A DNA stretch of 64,000 nucleotides from Microthyrium microscopicum (taxonomy: Eukaryota; Ascomycota; Dothideomycetes; Microthyriales; Microthyriaceae): contig MU004233.1 in NCBI GenBank assembly GCA_010405405.1, forward strand, positions 1,563,122 through 1,627,121, read 5' to 3'. The position numbers and the translations under genes were made by a program. Of this stretch, positions 60,290 through 64,000 are shown piece by piece. Below the pieces are notes generated by a model, which saw only the letters and a list, made by a program, of their open reading frames with translations, ran no database searches and was not told where the DNA came from. Every line of letters starts with the position of its first letter. The first letter of the stretch is position 1.

Positions 60290-60571
60290 TACTATTAACT
60301 AATAGTTAATCTTTAGTTTACTAATGTCAGACGATTAAAATCTAGGCTAACTACTGATTAATATTTAGTAACTAGGCTAACGCTTATTTAACGGTTATAT
60401 GTTTAATTAACTATTGTTTAACGATTATCTCTTATAAATGTTAGCTAATTCTTTAACTGTTGGCCTACGTTAAGGCTCTACCAATACATAATTATTCCAA
60501 CGGTTAAACGACCATTAAAAATTATTTAACTATGGTTGAATGGTTGATTACTAACTAACCGTAGAGCAACG
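60290..60571. repeat. right subterminal repeats of element A
   Basis: The same motif as on the left: TTAACGGTTAT, TTTAACGATTA, TTTAACTGTTGG, CCAACGGTTAAACG, CTAACCGTAG and GCAACGGTTGCC. Less mutated close to the end. Confidence 0.6.
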
Positions 60572-60600
60572 GTTGCCCATGCCGCCAAGGCCCGCTAAGG
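60572..60600 (-). repeat. right TIR of element A
   Basis: Inverted match to 25606-25634. It marks the sharp change from AT-rich to normal base composition on the right. Confidence 0.8.
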
Positions 60601-60881
60601 GTGTTTTCATAACTACATATTCAGCGTAGATGTCGCTCCGAAGATATCTGCATGAATGTGACATTGCTTGCCTGGCATAGCACAAATAGTATATTCTTAC
60701 TGATAGCTGGGCCTCATAAGGACTCTAAACAATGCGATTTGTAAGAACGGCATAAGGTGCGATGTTTACATGATGCATATGTCTTGGCTAGCAGTAGAAT
60801 TGAAATTGAGTTTTTTGTCATTTGCCATGGTCGTCTATCATCTATGTAATCATCTGCCATGTTCATAAGTCTAACCGATAT
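60601..60881. other. 3' flank of sua5
   Basis: Normal base composition between element A and the SUA5 stop codon. It probably contains the sua5 3' UTR and terminator. Nothing else is seen. Confidence 0.5.
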
Positions 60882-62381
60882 CTATTTGATGGCTGCCTTC
60901 CTCAGTCTGTTCATGATCGCAGCAGCAGTATCACCGTCTTCATCATCAATTCCTTCGACAAAGATGGTTGCAACGCCCTTACGATCTAGTTCCCGCAGAG
61001 CTGAAAAGAGCCCGCGTGCTATATCATCATTGCCTGGACCGAGTTCCACGAGCCACACATCACAGTTGGCAATCGGCGATCCTACTAGAGTTGCAACAGG
61101 TACTGGAGCCAGAGACGAGAGAAGTGTGGACATGGGATTGCGCGAAGCTGTGTCTTGCGGAGTGCTCACAATTCCATTGTTGGAGGAAATCACTCGTGAA
61201 GCTTGATCTTCCGTCTGAGTTCTGGCTCCTCGAAAGAGCTCACTGTCTCCCCATGTCTTCGTGGTCACAAAGCCAACTCGTCGCTGCTCACCCATCCAGT
61301 CCTTGACAGTATCCCAAGAAGGGGGTCCGTCTTCTCCATGCTCGTACAAATACACACTAGCTTTGGGCGAGTAATGGCGATACTTCATTCCGGGCGCCCT
61401 CGGCTTCTCATCCTGAGCTTGGTCTTTGTATGCCACCTTCGTATTCTCCCAGCCCTTACACTGTCGCAGTTCCTCGAGGCTCACGCCGCCTGGCCTCAGC
61501 ACCACAGGCGGGACACTAAGACCGTCGACTACGGTGCTCTCTACACCGACAGCACAAGGTCCGCCATCAAGCACGGTGTTGATACGTCCCTTGAGGTCCT
61601 CGACCACGTGATCGGCTGAAGTTGGAGAAGGACGTGTGCTGGCATTGGCAGAGGGCGCAGCAACTGGCGTGCCCGCGAGATGTATCAGCGCCAGCGCGAT
61701 TGGATTGCTCGGAATACGCGCGCCAAAGGTCGGCAGTGTTGCATTGACAGAGGGCGCGAACGGAGAAGGCGTTGGCAGCTGGAGCAGAATAGTTAATGGA
61801 CCAGGCCAGAATTTCGCGATCAAGGGACGATATATCTCTGGAATAGGGTCCACGGTAGAGCCGGACGCTGGCATGAGAATGTCTCGCAGTTGCTGAACGC
61901 TCGAGAAGTGCACAATAAGAGGGTTGTCGGCTGGGCGCCGTTTGGCTGCGAAGATTCCTTTGACGGCAGAGTCGCGAGTCGCGTCTGCGCCTAGACCATA
62001 GACAGTCTCTGTGGGAAATGCGACGGGTATATCCGTCTCGCGAATTTGGCGGGCGGCGTCTTGGAGATGTCGTGCGCTTTTGCTGCCGTTGAGCTTTAAT
62101 GACCAATCCTGAATCCACGCATGCTCTCCCTCTTGCCACGTTGGGGCCGTGATTTCGCCAATGTCTCTTGGGTCTATAACAAGCGTTCTGGTATCTAGCT
62201 GAGGGCTTTCGGAGGCCATTGTGACTGTCAAGGGGACAGCGTCCGCGAAGGTATCAGGCTTTGAGAAGGATGTGGCAGCCGTCGCGAAACTGATGGCGCG
62301 AGCGCAGAGGAGAATCGGTACACAAGTCTTGTCATTGGAGAAGTATTTTTGGAAGGGGGCAATGGATCTGAATCGTAGCAT
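60882..62381 (-). CDS. sua5: Sua5 threonylcarbamoyl-AMP synthase (tRNA t6A synthesis)
   Basis: Makes threonylcarbamoyl-AMP from threonine, bicarbonate and ATP, the first step of the t6A37 modification of ANN-decoding tRNAs. One uninterrupted 499-codon frame from ATG 62381. The YrdC domain covers about 105-305: AFPTETVYGLGAD (121-133), KRRPADNPL (147-155), FWPGPLTILL (191-200), GTPVAAPSANASTRPSPTSA (237-256) and LRPGGV (295-300). The linker PGMKYRHYSPKA (330-341) and a C-terminal Sua5 domain to 499 follow, so this is the long eukaryotic/archaeal type and not a bare YrdC. Residues 1-54 are basic and hydroxylated without acidic clusters (MLRFRSIAPFQKYF), like a mitochondrial presequence; Met55 (ATG 62219) begins MASESPQLDTRT and would give a cytosolic form. 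Confidence 0.95.
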   Translation of the reverse strand: MLRFRSIAPFQKYFSNDKTCVPILLCARAISFATAATSFSKPDTFADAVPLTVTMASESPQLDTRTLVIDPRDIGEITAPTWQEGEHAWIQDWSLKLNGSKSARHLQDAARQIRETDIPVAFPTETVYGLGADATRDSAVKGIFAAKRRPADNPLIVHFSSVQQLRDILMPASGSTVDPIPEIYRPLIAKFWPGPLTILLQLPTPSPFAPSVNATLPTFGARIPSNPIALALIHLAGTPVAAPSANASTRPSPTSADHVVEDLKGRINTVLDGGPCAVGVESTVVDGLSVPPVVLRPGGVSLEELRQCKGWENTKVAYKDQAQDEKPRAPGMKYRHYSPKASVYLYEHGEDGPPSWDTVKDWMGEQRRVGFVTTKTWGDSELFRGARTQTEDQASRVISSNNGIVSTPQDTASRNPMSTLLSSLAPVPVATLVGSPIANCDVWLVELGPGNDDIARGLFSALRELDRKGVATIFVEGIDDEDGDTAAAIMNRLRKAAIK

Positions 62382-63783
62382 TAACGCATTTGAGTAGTTG
62401 AGGAGTTTAAGTTTTTGGGGATGGATGCGGTTGAGTCACGAAAACTTGCCAAACATTTCATCCTTGCCTGTTTGGGACATTTGACAAGGGTCTGACAACG
62501 ACATCCAAAATCTTGATCTCAACACTCCCATTGTTTGCATCTGAGAGGTCCATCTTTGTCCTTATGAGTTTGGCTAAGACAATGCTCTTGCGAAACCTTC
62601 GAAGCAAATATGAGGCTAGTCTATATTTAAAGCAGCTCGACTTTTAGAACAGCTTTGGACGCACCGAGCAGACAGCGTGCAGCGCAAGCTTACACCAAAT
62701 GCTCGCCTCGCGGGAGAAGCTGTGCTAGATCTTTCTCTTATGCTAGGATTGGACTCAAAGATACGACACTTCGACTGGATGTATCTCAGAGGTGCGATAT
62801 GGGACACGGTCGTCACTTCTGGGAAACAGCTTATTCGATAGACCGCCATATTCTCGAATCTTGAAATCGAGCTCTAGGGAGCCAGAGGAAAGCTCTTGGC
62901 CATGACATGGACATCGTCACTACTACTACTAAGTAAGGTATTCATAAACTCTTCTCGTGAAGTCATCAACTTCGACCTATATTGTTCAAGATGACACTTT
63001 TCTGCTGCCTGCGCCATTAGCCGCAACATACATTCGAGGTCGAAGATTCAGAATCACCTAGCCATATAGCGAGAGCCGAAATGCTGGACATTAGTAAGAA
63101 CTGATATCTTTTATGGTTCAACTCGTCAATCGCGCCCGTCTCATTGGCAATGACAGCGATAGCCATGGAAGCATAAGAGACGACTCATCACACAACAGCG
63201 GAACAATACCTCTTCACAACACGGAATCATTCACGTCCTGCAAATCTCACATCTGGTCAGCAAATAAGTAAGATGAGGCTATTTAGTTGCTAGCGGCTCG
63301 CATATCGACAGAACTTTCTCTCGACACCTATGATGAAAATCTGGGTTCGAAAATAAAACTAGAGGCGAAGAGTGAGCGACATCCCCAGCATTACTTCCTA
63401 GTAGGCGCCGTCGAAAAGAGCAAGATGAATATCGCTGTATATCGCAAGATTCTAGGATCCAGCCTTGCTAGTTTCAATCTGATGCAAGGTCACAAAGACG
63501 CGATTCTGCACTCCACCTCAGAACTTCCCCTGCTATCTCTTGGGCCCAAGATCGCGAGAAGAATTATGAACCTCGCATTAGCAACTTCACTTTCCATATC
63601 TCCGATATGCGAAGTGATGTTCTCGCACCATGAGCTAATCTTGCGCCCTTATATAGAACCAAACTTCTCCCGGAAACCTTTAAGTCTTCTCTTCTCATCA
63701 ACCACCCTCAAAAGACTCTTGTCTTCCCAATCAGCTCAACCAGAGCATCTGACCTTATTCGAATTCATCACTTAGACTTGAAT
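62382..63783. other. intergenic region right of sua5
   Basis: Includes the sua5 promoter on its left side (G-rich on the plus strand at 62400-62440). A 162-codon plus frame at 63287-63775 starts with TTG and overlaps the apparent promoter of the next gene; I do not accept it. No other gene is seen. Confidence 0.4.
63650..63783 (+). promoter_or_regulatory. TATA-like box and pyrimidine-rich leader
   Basis: TATATAG at 63650-63656 is followed by CT-rich and CA-rich sequence (TCTTCTCTTCTCATCAACCA near 63690) and by ATG 63784 about 130 bp on. This is the arrangement of a core promoter and 5' UTR in filamentous fungi. Confidence 0.45.
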
Positions 63784-63978
63784 ATGGCACTCTCTAACGA
63801 CAATCCCTCTGGAGGGGTACCGGCTCCTAATTCTTTCGGGGTCAATGGAATCACAATAGAGTTTCCTGCTCAGCTCACTGGCATCGGAGATAAGGACAAA
63901 CGAGAGGAATTGCTAAAGTCTCATCCTATAGAGCTTGTGCAGCTCCTGGAGAACGAAGTTCATCCATCATCCTCCTGA
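63784..63978 (+). CDS. hypothetical small protein near the right edge
   Basis: ATG 63784 opens a 64-codon frame to TGA 63978: MALSNDNPSGGVPAPNSFGV, then ITIEFPAQLTGIGDKDKREE, then LLKSHPIELVQLLENEVHPS. The N-terminal part is Pro/Gly/Asn-rich and the second half looks helical and charged. It follows a plausible TATA box and leader, which is the main support. The gene may be longer: an intron could start before the stop and carry it beyond the window. No family is recognised. Confidence 0.35.
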   Translation: MALSNDNPSGGVPAPNSFGVNGITIEFPAQLTGIGDKDKREELLKSHPIELVQLLENEVHPSSS

Positions 63979-64000
63979 CTACCTTCAACCACCATCCTCG

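Larger units (their letters stand above)
25606..60600. mobile_element. outer element A: giant TIR-bounded transposon containing nested LTR elements
   Basis: The two edges of the 35-kb AT-rich block carry matching GC-rich inverted ends: CCTTAGTAGGCCTTGGCGGC at 25606 and, inverted from 60600, CCTTAGCGGGCCTTGGCGGC; over 29 bases 25 agree, and three of the four differences are transitions. Both arms just inside the ends are full of AACGGTTA-like motifs in both orientations, as subterminal transposase-binding repeats often are. Without the nested element B and its 5-bp duplication, A is about 11.2 kb. Only GT is shared outside the ends, so the target duplication is uncertain. Coding relics lie at 50304-60081, on both strands; no transposase family was recognised. 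It could also be two related elements whose outer ends happen to face each other. Confidence 0.6.

Noticed and set aside
25606-60600. Starship-type giant mobile element
   Set aside because: I found no DUF3435 tyrosine-recombinase-like text near either edge and no intact cargo. The ends are long GC-rich inverted repeats, and most of the length is explained by nested LTR elements.
60859-62139. Open frames on the other frames and strand over sua5
   Set aside because: All are shadows of the SUA5 coding sequence, which carries every conserved motif of the family.
63287-63775. 162-codon open frame on the plus strand
   Set aside because: It begins with TTG, covers the TATA-like box and leader of the next gene, and has no recognisable motif.

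Overview
The window is nuclear DNA of a filamentous ascomycete (Pezizomycotina). The evidence is short GT-AG introns of 47-75 bp, a Zn(II)2Cys6 regulator, an ISC1-type sphingolipid phospholipase, a COMPASS WD40 protein and SUA5, set beside very AT-rich blocks in which CpA and TpG have almost disappeared. That base pattern is the footprint of repeat-induced point mutation (RIP). Nothing visible fixes the genus.

Layout. 1-1992 (minus): partial Zn2Cys6 transcription factor running off the left edge. 1993-7914: gene-poor host DNA with weak relics. 7915-11213: RIP-degraded DNA transposon with 29-bp terminal inverted repeats (TIRs). 12439-14241: complete but dead pogo-type element (40-bp TIRs, TA target duplication, 510-codon transposase frame). 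16578-19940: healthy divergent pair, an ISC1-like phospholipase C (minus) and the Swd3/WDR5-like COMPASS subunit (plus), sharing a 449-bp promoter. 20205-20822: unidentified gene relic. 21864-25064: second, larger pogo-like element with TA duplications. 25606-60600: 35-kb AT-rich block. 60882-62381 (minus): SUA5. 63784-63978: possible small gene near the right edge.

The 35-kb block is a nest and can be taken apart from its repeats. The outer unit has 29-bp GC-rich inverted ends (about 11.2 kb once insertions are removed). LTR retrotransposon B (26477-50298, 202-bp LTRs, duplication ATAAC) lies in it. LTR retrotransposon C (26757-43252, 268-bp LTRs, duplication TCTAC) lies in B. LTR retrotransposon D (33160-40872, minus orientation, 222-bp LTRs, duplication CTTTA) lies in C. 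All three are Ty3/gypsy type; C ends its pol in a chromodomain. C also carries about 3 kb between pol and its 3' LTR that holds a long antisense reading frame bounded by 62-bp direct repeats. This frame and the unidentified coding relics of the outer element are the best candidates for something undescribed.

The intact genes are conserved housekeeping or regulatory functions: sphingolipid turnover, H3K4 methylation, tRNA t6A synthesis and transcription control. They do not form a pathway. The accessory content is entirely transposon-derived and mutated.
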